Positions 43,080-52,227 of a DNA stretch of 64,000 bases are shown here, piece after piece. The position numbers and the translations under genes were made by a program. The notes under the pieces are model-generated. The model saw only the letters and a program-made list of their open reading frames with translations, did no database searches and had not been told where the DNA came from. Origin of the DNA: an uncultured Bryobacteraceae bacterium. Lineage in GTDB: Bacteria; Acidobacteriota; Terriglobia; Bryobacterales; Bryobacteraceae. The stretch spans positions 421,313 through 485,312 of the forward strand of contig CALDSU010000002.1 of assembly GCA_937924525.1 (NCBI GenBank). The letters run 5' to 3'. Each line of letters starts with the position of its first letter. Within the stretch, counting starts at the first letter, position 1.

Positions 43080-44540
43080 TCAGAAGCGGTAGGTCAGCTC
43101 GACGTAACCGAAACGGCCATTCGGTCCGGAGGGGTAGATGCGCCGCAAGGCGCCTTTGCCAGCGGCGTAGCCGAGGTACCCCGTCAGGGTCCACGCCGAG
43201 CGCGGATTCCAGTCCAGGCTGGCGTCGTACAAGTTCGCCAGGGCGCGTTCGCCTGAGGTGTTGCGGCCGATGTAGCCGAACGTCCAGGGCTGGAACGCGC
43301 CACCGCCCAGGTACCAGAGGTCGTTGCGGTTCGCCAGCCGCAACGCGTGCGCTTCTCCCCGCACGGTGACGGTCTTCTGGGGGCGGAGCATCAGCACTCC
43401 CTGAAAGTCGTCGTTGTTCACCATGTTATAGAAGGGGAAGCGCGCGAAGGGGCGCGGCGTAGGCAGCAGTTGAAAAAAGGAGCCGTGCTTCCGGTCATTG
43501 GGGTCGTGATCCCCCGAACTCAGATAGAAGCCGCCCCGCACCCACGGCTTGAAGCGCGGGAGCGCTTTCGGCTGCCAGCCCGCCTCGGCCAGCGTCGACC
43601 AGCCGCGGTGGTCGAGCTTGCCCCAGCGCCCGGTCTGGACCACTTGCCAGAGGACGAGATCGATGGCTCCGGCGGGGGAGCTGAAGCTGGCCAGCAAATG
43701 CCCGCCGAAACTGGTGATCCCAATGTTTCCCAGGTCCTGCTGGCGGACGCGCAAAGGACGCGAATCGGTTTTCACCACCCCGCGCCAATCGTGGTAGTAG
43801 CTGCCGAACAGCCGCCAGTCCAGCGCGGCCGCCTTCCGGTTCATCTGTCCGTTCGCCGCCAGGTAACCGAGCCCGATGTGCAGGTTACCCCACCCGTCCA
43901 CCTGAAACACGCCCCGGGTGGGAACCGCTGCGATAAGGGTATAGTTCACCCCCGCCCGGTCGACCGAGTAATGCACGCCGTCGAAACTCCTTCCCACGTG
44001 CGTCCACACAAACCCTCCGATCAGGCGCTGCATCATCCGGTCGCGGCGCAGAAACGCCAGATCGGCGTGCCGGGGAGTAAACTCAGAAGCGTCGTTGAAC
44101 TCAAACCGGCCCAGACGCAGCGACTGGCTGGCGGCGCCAAGCCTTCCCTTCCAGCGGATGAATCCCTGCTTGGGGAACGCCAGGGCGGCGTGAGCCGCAT
44201 GGCGATTCGCTGCGAAGTAGTTTGCGCCGAGGCCAAGCTGCAACTGGGGCGCGGGCGCGACAGCTCGTTCCGGCAGGTTCAACAGAAGCGGCGCGGCCAA
44301 TTCCACCTGCCAGTCGAAGGATTTGCCGTTGCGTCCGGCCGCGACCCGCAGAATGTTGCCGGAAAATGTGTACGCGGAGTCTCCCTCCCCGCGGAACCAG
44401 CTCCAACTCTCCAGGCGGGTCCGGTAACTCCCGGAGATTTTGATGGCGGATCCGCGCTGTTCCGCGGTCGGGGCCTGCGCCTCCCCGGCGGGCGTCAGAC
44501 AGCACAGGATGGTGATCACAGGACCGAGGCGTTGCGTCAT
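43080..44540 (-). CDS. Alginate-export-family outer membrane porin
   Basis: About 486 residues from ATG 44540 (MTQRLGPVITILCCLTPAGEAQA, signal peptide). The upstream extension in frame has no homology. The mature protein is all-beta: IKISGSYRTRLESWSWFRG at the N-terminus, then FEFNDASEFTPRHADLAFL, FDGVHYSVDRAGVNYTL, and an aromatic end FGYVELTYRF typical for outer-membrane barrels. This matches the Alginate_exp family, which in most bacteria are general or substrate-specific porins rather than true alginate exporters. A TGTGA-N6-TCACG site lies 45 bases upstream. It converges with the kinase-like gene. Confidence 0.82.
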   Translation of the reverse strand: MTQRLGPVITILCCLTPAGEAQAPTAEQRGSAIKISGSYRTRLESWSWFRGEGDSAYTFSGNILRVAAGRNGKSFDWQVELAAPLLLNLPERAVAPAPQLQLGLGANYFAANRHAAHAALAFPKQGFIRWKGRLGAASQSLRLGRFEFNDASEFTPRHADLAFLRRDRMMQRLIGGFVWTHVGRSFDGVHYSVDRAGVNYTLIAAVPTRGVFQVDGWGNLHIGLGYLAANGQMNRKAAALDWRLFGSYYHDWRGVVKTDSRPLRVRQQDLGNIGITSFGGHLLASFSSPAGAIDLVLWQVVQTGRWGKLDHRGWSTLAEAGWQPKALPRFKPWVRGGFYLSSGDHDPNDRKHGSFFQLLPTPRPFARFPFYNMVNNDDFQGVLMLRPQKTVTVRGEAHALRLANRNDLWYLGGGAFQPWTFGYIGRNTSGERALANLYDASLDWNPRSAWTLTGYLGYAAGKGALRRIYPSGPNGRFGYVELTYRF

Positions 44541-44887
44541 CCAGACGTCCGATCCCAGTGTGGACCCCTGTCCCGGCGTCCTTCTGTGATCTGCGTCACG
44601 GGGAGGCGGAAGAACCGGCGCGCTTAGCCTGCGCAGACGCGCCTGCGCGGGGCGCCGGGCGCCACGTCTCGCAGTTCGGGTCCACAACCCAAAAATGCCC
44701 GCTCCCGAAAAATCAGCCCTGGGGGCTGGGATGGGGTCAGCGACTCCCTCCCGACACTCGACGGCGCCAGAGCGGAAACGATCTCTTCCGCCCCGGTGCA
44801 CGGTACCCGCACGTCGACCTCGTTTTCATGACCTGTGGTGGCCCGCAGGGCCATGAGGCACTCCCTGCCGTTCGCGGACCGGCGCGT
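44541..44887. other. Intergenic region between porin and hydrolase genes
   Basis: About 350 bases. Its left end contains the CRP/FNR-type palindrome and presumably the porin promoter. The rest shows only unconvincing frames on both strands, with no recognised motif. No RNA gene or terminator was seen. Confidence 0.4.
44585..44600. promoter_or_regulatory. CRP/FNR-superfamily operator-like palindrome
   Basis: The sequence TGTGATCTGCGTCACG matches the CRP consensus TGTGA-N6-TCACA in 9 of 10 defined positions, and its inner part GTGA-N6-TCAC is a perfect inverted repeat. It lies 45 bases before the porin start codon, where an activator or repressor could act. By chance a site this good is uncommon, but GC-rich DNA yields some. 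The regulator is not in the window. Confidence 0.45.
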
Positions 44888-46033
44888 TCAGGCCTTTAGC
44901 CAGCGGTCAAACCAGGCGAATGCTTCGTCCTGCATGTCCCGGTCGAATTTGTGCGGACCCGGATAGAAGGAGGCCTTGTAGTTCTCGGCCGCGTTCGCTT
45001 TCCTGTAGACCTCGGTCAGGATCCGGTCGGCGCGTTCCATCTCCGGCAGGGTGAAAAGCTGGTCCTCGCGGTCGTTCAGCACCAGCACCGGATTCGGCGC
45101 CGCCAGCCCGAGGATCTCCGGATAATCCAGTTCCCAGGGCAGCCCGGGAATGTAAATCATCCAGGTGTGCGTGTAGCACTTGTTCAGCAGGTAGTCCCGC
45201 CAGGTGGTCATCATGCCGACGCAGCATGCGCAGCGGATGCGCGGGTCGAGACCGGTCAGATAGACGGTGCGCAGGCCGCCGCCCGACAGGCCGCAGCAGC
45301 CCACGCGCGCCGCATCCACCTCGGGACGCGAACAAAGATAGTCGAGCGCGCGCTGATCCTCAGCGGTGAAGACGCCGGGCCAGGTCGTGCCGGCGCAGAA
45401 CAGGCTCTTGGCGATCAGGTGCTCGTGGCCGCCGGCGAACTGGTTGTAGCGCTGAATTCCCTCTTCGGTTTCCGGATCGCTTTCCGTGAGATCTCCCTTG
45501 ATCACCGGCGGCAGGTCCGCCGGGCGCATGCGGCGGCTGGCGAAGGTGAACGCGTCGTGCACCAGCACCACATAGCCACGCCTGGCCAGCGCATTGGCCC
45601 AGGCGACGCCGCCGTAATAACGCTCCTGATGGCTGACCATCAGGGGGTGCGGGTTGTCCCCCGTGCGGGTGATTTTCTGCCAGCCAAAGTATTTGTTGCC
45701 GCCATGATCGTGAAGGGCGACCACGCCCGGCAGCGGCTCGCGAGCCTCGGCCGGCCGCAAGAGCACTGCTTCCGTGGGAGGGCCATACGGCAGTTGCCAC
45801 TGCAGCGGCTCAACGCGCAACCCCTCGAATTCGAAAGGCTCCTGGCGCGGCACCGCCCGCGGCGGTCCGCCGGCGTAGGGCTGCATCAGCCGGTCGCGGA
45901 GCCGGGCCCGGGCCGCCGTGCGCCATTCGCGCAAGTCGGTCCACTCCGGGCGGCGGAACGAGAAGCGGGGCGGATCCTCCACCAGGCCCGCGGCCCATGC
46001 CCCGTACGCTCCCAACATGTTCTCGGACGCCAT
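44888..46033 (-). CDS. Alpha/beta hydrolase (dienelactone hydrolase/acetyl-esterase-like)
   Basis: A 381-residue protein. The serine nucleophile lies in VGCCGLSGGGLRTVYL, the oxyanion segment is PGVVALHDHGGNKYF, an aspartate candidate is in PVLVLNDREDQLFTLPE, and the histidine is probably in FYPGPHKFDRD near the C-terminus. There is no clear signal peptide (it starts MASENMLGAYGAWAAGL). Members of this broad family in Acidobacteria are annotated as acetyl xylan esterases or dienelactone hydrolases. It ends 44 bases before... the next minus gene upstream is gamma-glutamyltransferase, with this gene downstream by 44 bases, so cotranscription is possible. Confidence 0.82.
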   Translation of the reverse strand: MASENMLGAYGAWAAGLVEDPPRFSFRRPEWTDLREWRTAARARLRDRLMQPYAGGPPRAVPRQEPFEFEGLRVEPLQWQLPYGPPTEAVLLRPAEAREPLPGVVALHDHGGNKYFGWQKITRTGDNPHPLMVSHQERYYGGVAWANALARRGYVVLVHDAFTFASRRMRPADLPPVIKGDLTESDPETEEGIQRYNQFAGGHEHLIAKSLFCAGTTWPGVFTAEDQRALDYLCSRPEVDAARVGCCGLSGGGLRTVYLTGLDPRIRCACCVGMMTTWRDYLLNKCYTHTWMIYIPGLPWELDYPEILGLAAPNPVLVLNDREDQLFTLPEMERADRILTEVYRKANAAENYKASFYPGPHKFDRDMQDEAFAWFDRWLKA

Positions 46034-46077
46034 CGTTCCTCCTCGCGGCGGATCTCCTCCATCATCGTGCGCGGCCG

Positions 46078-47760
46078 TCAGCGGCCGGGCGGGGGTTCGG
46101 GAATCGCCGCGCCGTCTTTCCGGGCATCGGAGGCGGCGTAGTTGACCTGGCGCTTCGCGTCGTGCAGCACGGCCTGTCCGCCGCCCATCGCCATCGAGTA
46201 GGCGCCTACCCGCTGGAGTTGGTGCCCGCGCTGTTCCAACTCATTCAGCACCGCCGCCGGGTAACGGTTTTCGATCAGCAGGTCGCAGCCGCCGAAGGTG
46301 AGCTTGGTAAAGCGCGGAGCATCCATCGCCTGCTGGATGTTCATCCCGTGGTCGGCTAGGTTCGAAAGATATTGCGCGTGCGCCTGCGCCTGGTTGAAGC
46401 CGCCCATAATGCCGAAACCGAGGTAGAGCTCGTCCTTTTCCGCGAACGCGGGAATGATGGTGTGAAAAGGCCGTTTCCTGGGCGCCACCACGTTCGGATG
46501 TGCCGGGTCCATCACGAAAAGAGCGGCGCGGTTCTGCAAATGAAAACCTCGCCCTTCCACCACCACGCCGGAACCGAAGCTCTGGTACAGGCTCTGAATC
46601 AGCGAGACGATGTTGCCGTCCCGGTCAACGACCGACAGGTAGATGGTGTCGCCTTCGGCCTCAGGAGGCGTGCCGGGAGCCGCCTGGCAACTGGCGCGCT
46701 CGCCGATCAACCTGGACCGTTCTCGCGCGTAAGCCTTCGCCAGCATGCCCGCCACCGGCACCCGGGCGAATCGGGGATCGCCTACATACCGCATCAGGTC
46801 GGCGTAGGCCAGTTTCTGCGCTTCGATCTTGGTATGGAGCGTCCCGGCGCTGTCGTGGGGGCCGATCGGAAACTGTTCCATCAGGTTGAGCATCTGGAGC
46901 GCCGCGATGCCCTGCCCGTTGGGCGGCAACTCATAGACCTTCCAACCGCGATAGGTCACCGCGATCGGGTCGGTCCACTCCGGTTCGAACTCGGCCAGGT
47001 CGGCCGCCGCCAGCGTTCCTTCCAGCCGGGCGGAGGTCTGGAGGATCGAGCGGGCGATGCCCGCCCGGTAGAAGGAAGCGGCGCCCTGGACGGCAAGCTC
47101 GCGGAGGGTGGAGGCCAAGTCCGGGTTCCGGAACCGCGCGCCCGTGACGGGGGCCGAACCGCCGGGCAGGAACAAGCCCGGCGCACCATCGCTCCGGCTG
47201 AGGACCCCGTACGCGTTCCGCCACTGTTCCGCGATGAGTTCCGTTACCGGAAAGCCGTCGGCGGCGTAGTGGATCGCGGCGGCGAACAACTCTGCCCACT
47301 TGAGCCGGCCAAACTTGCGGTGCAGCCGCTCCCAGCCCAGGACGCACCCGGGGACCGACACCGAATGGATCCCGGTGTGCGGCATGGCGGAGTGACCTTG
47401 TTCCTGGAGGAACTTGAGCGTCATGCCGCGCGGCGCCCAACCGCTGGCGTTCAGCCCAGTCAACCGGCGCGTCCGGGCGTCCCAATGGATGGCGAACAGG
47501 TCGCCGCCGATGCCGCAGCTCATCGGCTCGACCACGCCCAGCACCGCGTTGGCGGCGATGGCGGCGTCCACGGCGGAACCGCCGCGGGCCAGGATCTGGG
47601 CGCCCGCCTGCGAAGCGAGCGTCTGGCTGGTGGCGACGATCCCATGGCGGGAAATCACCATGGAGCGGGCGTGGGCGCGCTCGGGAGCTTGGGCGGTCAT
47701 CAGCGGGGCGAGTCCAGTTAATACAAGTCCAACAACAACGGCCGGAACAGAAGGCGGCAT
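46078..47760 (-). CDS. ggt: Gamma-glutamyltransferase
   Basis: A 560-residue Ntn-hydrolase with signal peptide (residues 1-24). The large subunit shows MVISRHGIVATSQTLASQAG, GGSAVDAAIAANAVLGVVEP and CGIGGDLFAIHWD. Auto-cleavage is expected before the catalytic threonine in EAEGDTIYLSVVDRDGNIVS (near residue 370), which aligns with TTHYSVVD of E. coli Ggt. The small subunit has SFGSGVVVEGRGFHLQNR and MGGFNQAQAHAQYLSNLADH. It cleaves gamma-glutamyl bonds, for example of glutathione, in the periplasm. The length and motif order are normal. Confidence 0.93.
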   Translation of the reverse strand: MPPSVPAVVVGLVLTGLAPLMTAQAPERAHARSMVISRHGIVATSQTLASQAGAQILARGGSAVDAAIAANAVLGVVEPMSCGIGGDLFAIHWDARTRRLTGLNASGWAPRGMTLKFLQEQGHSAMPHTGIHSVSVPGCVLGWERLHRKFGRLKWAELFAAAIHYAADGFPVTELIAEQWRNAYGVLSRSDGAPGLFLPGGSAPVTGARFRNPDLASTLRELAVQGAASFYRAGIARSILQTSARLEGTLAAADLAEFEPEWTDPIAVTYRGWKVYELPPNGQGIAALQMLNLMEQFPIGPHDSAGTLHTKIEAQKLAYADLMRYVGDPRFARVPVAGMLAKAYARERSRLIGERASCQAAPGTPPEAEGDTIYLSVVDRDGNIVSLIQSLYQSFGSGVVVEGRGFHLQNRAALFVMDPAHPNVVAPRKRPFHTIIPAFAEKDELYLGFGIMGGFNQAQAHAQYLSNLADHGMNIQQAMDAPRFTKLTFGGCDLLIENRYPAAVLNELEQRGHQLQRVGAYSMAMGGGQAVLHDAKRQVNYAASDARKDGAAIPEPPPGR

Positions 47761-47798
47761 GGCGAACTCTGGATTATACCGGTAGGCGGATCCCGCCG

Positions 47799-48338
47799 CT
47801 ACTGGAACTCCGCCCGTTGCCCGAACCGTCGCGCCAGAAACCGCAAGTAGCTGTCCACGGCGCGGCCATGGCCGACGATATATTTGGCCACAAACCGGAA
47901 AAACGGGTTCGGAACTTCAGCCGTTTCCTTCAGGTCGATCAGGGTGCCGGAACCGGCGGGCGTCAGGCTGAGCGTCCAGGTGCCGCGGAACGGGGCGCGC
48001 GGGTCCGCCACGCGCCGCTCCCAGCGGCGTTGCGGGATCAGTTGAGAAGTCGCCAGGACCAGGCTGCGGCCATTGCGGTAGCGCTCCCGCCACACCGGAC
48101 CGTCCGTGCGGGAGGGCAGCACGTCGATCCGCCGGATGTCAGTCCGCCACTCCGCCTGGGTGTCGGGGTCCAGCACCGTCCGCCACACCGCCTCCGGCGG
48201 CACCGCTTCCAGGACTACCCGGCGACTGGCCGCATGTGCGGCGGGCAAGCAGAGCCCGATCACCGTGCCGCTCAAATAGAGCACGAGCACCACGACAATC
48301 GCCACAAGCGTCCAGCGCAGGAAGCCGCTCTGAAGCAT
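47799..48338 (-). CDS. Membrane-anchored SRPBCC (START-like) domain protein
   Basis: A 179-residue protein. One N-terminal membrane helix (residues about 9-30, WTLVAIVVVLVLYLSGTVIG) is followed by a SRPBCC/polyketide-cyclase-type domain: VVLEAVPPEAVWRTVLDPDT at the first strand, WRERYRNGRSLVLAT, and GTWTLSLTPAGSGTLIDLKE. Such domains bind small hydrophobic ligands. It is 38 bases upstream of ggt on the same strand. The ligand and role are unknown. Confidence 0.8.
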   Translation of the reverse strand: MLQSGFLRWTLVAIVVVLVLYLSGTVIGLCLPAAHAASRRVVLEAVPPEAVWRTVLDPDTQAEWRTDIRRIDVLPSRTDGPVWRERYRNGRSLVLATSQLIPQRRWERRVADPRAPFRGTWTLSLTPAGSGTLIDLKETAEVPNPFFRFVAKYIVGHGRAVDSYLRFLARRFGQRAEFQ

Positions 48339-48416
48339 ACGGTCTCCTCTTAGTCTAGGCGCTGGGGACGGCCGACAGAAGATCGCGCCCGCATGCGGGG
48401 TCAGCGCTCCCGAGAT

Positions 48417-49640
48417 CTATAGCTCGGAAAACGGGATCGCCGTGACTCCTCCACCGAGCGGCAAACGCACGTCGCCGGCGTGGACCAAGAAGCCCGGGCC
48501 TGCCTTGCCCTCGAAATCTTCCCGCAGCGTACGGATGCCCGCGGCCATCGGCGGCAGCGGCGTGGACGAGAGCTTGATCTCGACGGGATCCAGTGTGGCT
48601 GCGGTCTCCACCAGCAGGTCCACTTCCACCCCCGCAGAGGTGCGCCAGAAGTAGATCCGGGGCTCCTCCCCCCCCCTGGCGGCAAGCGTCTTGTAGATTG
48701 CCAGCAAAACGGCGTTCTCAAAAATGGCGCCGCCCAGCGGGCCGGCGCGTGCATGCTCCGGATCCTTCAACGCCACCAGGTGGCAAAGCGTGCCCGTGTC
48801 GGTGAAGCAAACCTTCGGCGACTTCACCAATCGCTTGCCGAGGCTGACATGATAAGGCCGCAAAACGATTACCTGATCGGTAGCTTCCCGCACTGATAGC
48901 CAAGCCTTGACGGTGTTTACGGCTACCCCCAGATCGCGAGACAGGCCGGCCAAATCGAGCAACTGCCCGGTCCTCGCGGCGAGGGCGCGAAGGAAAATGT
49001 GGTACTGCGTGAGATCACCGATCTGGCGGAGCGAGCGGAAGTCTGTTTCGAGGTAAGTCTGCAAGTAGCTCTGATGCCAGAGGGAGACGTCCCGGTCCGG
49101 GTCCGCGACCAGTTCCGGGTACCCGCCCCGCAGGAATCCGTGCCAGGGTTCCTCGGAAGGCCGGCGGCTAGCGGCCTGTCCAAAACCTGACTCCCAGGGC
49201 AAAGGCCGCTCGCAATCGCCCTGTGCTTCCCGATGGGAAAGCGGCATCAGCCGCAACATGGCCGCCCTGCCGGCCAGCGATTCCGTAACGCGAGCCGCCA
49301 GAAGCAGATTCTGCGAACCGGTCAGCAGATACTGCCCGCGGCTGGCCCGACGTTCGTCAATTCGCTCTTTGACATACGGCAGCAGGCCGGGCGCGTATTG
49401 CACCTCGTCGAAGATCACGGGAGGTGGGTTCGCTTTCCGGAAGCCGCGGGGATCCGCCGCGGCCGCAGTCCGCACGTCGAGCGGTTCCAGGGACACCTAA
49501 CGCGCAGAGGCGCCGAACACGTGCTTGAGAAGCGTTGTCTTCCCGGACTGCCGCGGACCGGTCACCACCACGGCTGGAAACTGGCTGGCCGCTTTCCGCA
49601 GCACAGGTTCGATCGCCCGGACGACGTAGCGGCCGTTCAT
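48417..49640 (-). pseudogene. AAA ATPase with DUF4143 domain, interrupted by an amber codon
   Basis: The gene begins at ATG 49640 (MNGRYVVRAIEPVLRKAASQ) with GGAAGAGG just upstream. Walker A is VVTGPRQSGKTTLLKH. A TAG at 49499-49497 interrupts VFGASAR(stop)VSLEPLD, where the family has a tyrosine. The same frame then continues without damage for 359 more codons: PPPVIFDEVQYAPGLLPYVK (Walker B), YLLTGSQN, the DUF4143 domain (SYLQTYLETDFRSLRQIGDL) and the endonuclease-like end IYFWRTSAGVEVDLLVE. A restart at GTG 49496 would lack Walker A. Single-base nonsense mutation or sequencing error are both possible. A perfect double palindrome lies just upstream. Confidence 0.85.
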
Positions 49641-49650
49641 CCCCTCTTCC

Positions 49651-49681
49651 TGCAAATTTGCACAAGAAATGCAAATTTGCA
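49651..49681. promoter_or_regulatory. Tandem perfect palindrome, likely autoregulatory operator
   Basis: The 12-base palindrome TGCAAATTTGCA occurs twice, at 49651-49662 and 49670-49681, separated by CAAGAAA (centres 19 bases apart). It ends 11 bases upstream of the DUF4143 ATPase start and overlaps its leader. Two identical palindromes almost two helix turns apart are typical for a dimeric repressor binding cooperatively. Because the block would encode the peptide MQICISCANLQ, the in-frame ATG at 49682 is not the real start. Confidence 0.65.
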
Positions 49682-49694
49682 AACTAGTCAGCCG

Positions 49695-51869
49695 TCACCG
49701 GCTGAACTTGCCGACCCACACCTCGCCGCGATGGCGGGCCAGCGAAAGCACCAGGTGCCGGGGAGTCACCGTCATCGTGAAGCTGGATTCCGGCAACTGA
49801 TACAGTCCTTTGGCGGGACTGTGGAAATGGATGATCGGGATGGGCTCGCCGGCTGGCCGTTGCGCGCCGTCCAGACGCCGCGCCCAGATGCAATCGAACC
49901 CATCGCGCCGTGAGCGGTAATACACCAGGCGGCCGTTCGGCGACCAGGCAGGCGAACTGCCTTCAGAGTCGGAGAGGGGAATCCACTGCTCGGGCGACAC
50001 CACGATCTGGCGAAAGGGCGCGATGAACACCTTGGCCGTGCCGATCGTCGGGCCGGCGGTGAAGGCGATCCACTTGCCGTCCGGCGAGAAGCGGGCGTGG
50101 AAGATGCCCAGTTTCGGATGCCACAGGATCTCCGAGCGGCGGCCGCTGGGGATTTGCATCAGGTGGGCGGCGCGTGCGCCCACGCCGTCGGGGTCAAAAA
50201 AGAGGACGTGTTGCCGGTCGGGAGACCAATCCCAGATGCCGGCGCAGCCCTCCAGGGCGAGTTCCTCCCGCCGCTCCGCAATTTCGGCGACGACGACGGA
50301 ACACTTCTTCCCTTCCACCGTCGACAGAATGAGCCGCGAACCATCGGCGGACAGCACCGGCCGGTAGGCAATCCTGAGATCGGTGGTGACCGGAGTCTCC
50401 GTGTCGCCGGTCAGATCGGACATCCACAAATCTTCCACGCCTGAGCGGTTGGAAAGGTAGACCAGATGGGAGCCCTGCTGATCGACGGACGGCAGGTGGG
50501 AGTAATTGGCGGCCTTGGAGACGCGTCGCAATTCGCCCTGCACCCGGCCTTCATCGCCTTGGATCTCAGCTACCCAGACATCGATCGTCGTACGGGAATT
50601 CGCATACGCCGCGGTTTGACCGCCCGCGCGCAGTTGGCCGAACTGCGCGCCCCCCGCGGTGATCATCTCCGGGTCGCCCGCCACCTTCCACGTAGCGGGA
50701 GAGAGAGGGATGGCCCACACGTGACGTTCGTCGCCTGCCGAACCGGAAAAAAACACCTGGGATCCCAGCACCTGGTCCGGACCGGCGATGGACCAAAACG
50801 CTTGCTGGAGCAGGCGCAGCGCGCCGGTGGCGACCGGCGGGCCGTTCTCCACCGGCGTCACCCACCAATCGGTCACGCCCGCGGGACTGGTCCCGTCAAA
50901 CACGAGGTGTTTGCTATCCGGAGTCCACACCGGCATCTGCGCGACCGGAAAGTCGGCGCGAATCTGGCGGGGCGCACCTCCCTCGGCGGGGATCACAAAC
51001 ATGCGCGCGCCGGAACTGGCCGCGCTGGGGCCATTCTTGTCGTAGTAGGCCACCCACTTGCCGTCGGGCGAATAGCGGGGCCGGCGCCCTTCTTTCACCA
51101 GCAGTCGCGGCGGATCGCTGGACAGGAGGGAAACCACGTAAATCCCGCCTCCCTCCCGCTCGGACCGGAACACCACGTGCTGGCCGGAGGGATCGATATC
51201 CGGTTCGGAATCGTGCGCCTCGCTGCGGGTGAGGCGGGCAGGCTGGCTGCCATCAAGGTGGTCTACCCAGATGGAAAGGGTGTCGCCCCCCCGGTCGGAG
51301 GCGTACGCCACCAAGCGGCCCTGCGGGTCGATCACAGGATCCATGGCCAGACCGCCCTCCGGGGTGAGGCGGCGGCTTTCGGTGAGCCGGCCGGCCGCAA
51401 CCCCTTCTGCACTGGTCCGGTCATAGAACACCCAGCCGACCAACCCGAGTACCACGGCGGCGATTCCGCCCACCAACCATGGCCGCCGAGGCGCGGGCGC
51501 AGGGGGTTCCTCTTCCAAGGGATAGCCGCCAACGGGTGGCCGCGGCGCGGCGATTTCCGAGGGCGTCCGGGCCGGCGCCGGCGGCCTGACGGGCACTACG
51601 ACGGTTTCCTGGCTCCGCGCGTCCGGCGCCACCATGGACTCCTCATCCAGAATGGCGGTGGGCTGGTCCCAGCCCGGGGCGGAACCCGGAATCACCGGCG
51701 CTGGGTGTGTCTGCGCGACCAGGCGGTCGTGGACCTCCTTGACGGTGGGCAGGCCTGAAGGGGACGCTGCGGGCGCCTGTACGGAGGGCAGATCCAACCC
51801 GAGCACCGTCCGCGGAGGCGCTTCCGCGGGCCGCTGCCGACCGCGCCGAATGATGATCCGTAAACGCAT
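49695..51869 (-). CDS. Membrane-anchored PD40-propeller protein without kinase domain
   Basis: A 724-residue protein. The first 145 residues are cytoplasmic, low in complexity and rich in Pro and Ala, without a kinase motif. A transmembrane helix follows (about 148-168, WLVGGIAAVVLGLVGWVFY). The remaining 550 residues are TolB-type PD40 repeats: VIDPQGRLVAYASDRGG, IDPSGQHVVFRSEREGG, YSPDGKWVAYYDK, FSPDGKWIAFTAG. The C-terminal region (CIWARRLDGAQRPAGEPIPI, then HFHSPAK, GEVWVGKFSR) corresponds to the same positions of the kinase-like protein encoded at 40344-43061, so the two are paralogues whose cytoplasmic parts differ. Function unknown; a sensor or scaffold is likely. Confidence 0.82.
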   Translation of the reverse strand: MRLRIIIRRGRQRPAEAPPRTVLGLDLPSVQAPAASPSGLPTVKEVHDRLVAQTHPAPVIPGSAPGWDQPTAILDEESMVAPDARSQETVVVPVRPPAPARTPSEIAAPRPPVGGYPLEEEPPAPAPRRPWLVGGIAAVVLGLVGWVFYDRTSAEGVAAGRLTESRRLTPEGGLAMDPVIDPQGRLVAYASDRGGDTLSIWVDHLDGSQPARLTRSEAHDSEPDIDPSGQHVVFRSEREGGGIYVVSLLSSDPPRLLVKEGRRPRYSPDGKWVAYYDKNGPSAASSGARMFVIPAEGGAPRQIRADFPVAQMPVWTPDSKHLVFDGTSPAGVTDWWVTPVENGPPVATGALRLLQQAFWSIAGPDQVLGSQVFFSGSAGDERHVWAIPLSPATWKVAGDPEMITAGGAQFGQLRAGGQTAAYANSRTTIDVWVAEIQGDEGRVQGELRRVSKAANYSHLPSVDQQGSHLVYLSNRSGVEDLWMSDLTGDTETPVTTDLRIAYRPVLSADGSRLILSTVEGKKCSVVVAEIAERREELALEGCAGIWDWSPDRQHVLFFDPDGVGARAAHLMQIPSGRRSEILWHPKLGIFHARFSPDGKWIAFTAGPTIGTAKVFIAPFRQIVVSPEQWIPLSDSEGSSPAWSPNGRLVYYRSRRDGFDCIWARRLDGAQRPAGEPIPIIHFHSPAKGLYQLPESSFTMTVTPRHLVLSLARHRGEVWVGKFSR

Positions 51870-52227
51870 CCCGGACAGTCTGTCGCTATTCGATAGTCTA
51901 CCCTTTTACGCAAACGCTGGAAAATGTTTTAAGGCGGATCGGGCAGGAACGGTCGGACAAGCCCCGAAACTTGCCCCACCGACTCAAAAATTTGGGTGCT
52001 TGCTCCCCTGCGCCGGGTCACGGGAATCAGCGGGCTTTGACCTCCGCCGGCGGGCGGCGCGCCTCGGCCGCCTGGTTACCGAGCTAGCCCCTGGGGCGTC
52101 AAGGCAGCAACGCGCTGCGAACGTAGGCGAAGTTACCCAGAAGACGCCTCAGGAAACCCTCATGGGCGCCACGATCTCCGTCCACGGTGCGGGCAGCAGC
52201 CGGGCCCTGGGCGCCGGCCCGCGCCGC
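51870..52227. other. Intergenic region without a supportable gene
   Basis: About 360 bases between the PD40 protein start and the end of a small membrane protein gene. The stretch near the left end (ACGCAAACGCTGGAAAATG) may hold the promoter of the PD40 gene. No hairpin with a T-run, tRNA or other RNA gene was recognised, and no frame has protein-like texture. Confidence 0.4.

Noticed and set aside
4965..49640. Reassignment of TAG to tyrosine
   Set aside because: Two TAG codons sit at tyrosine positions, but TAG also ends polA, and the CRTAC1 gene is truncated as well, so decay is simpler.
49641..49682. Start of the DUF4143 gene at the ATG of MQICISCANLQ
   Set aside because: That peptide is only the translation of the double palindrome; ATG 49640 has its own ribosome binding site and begins the homology.
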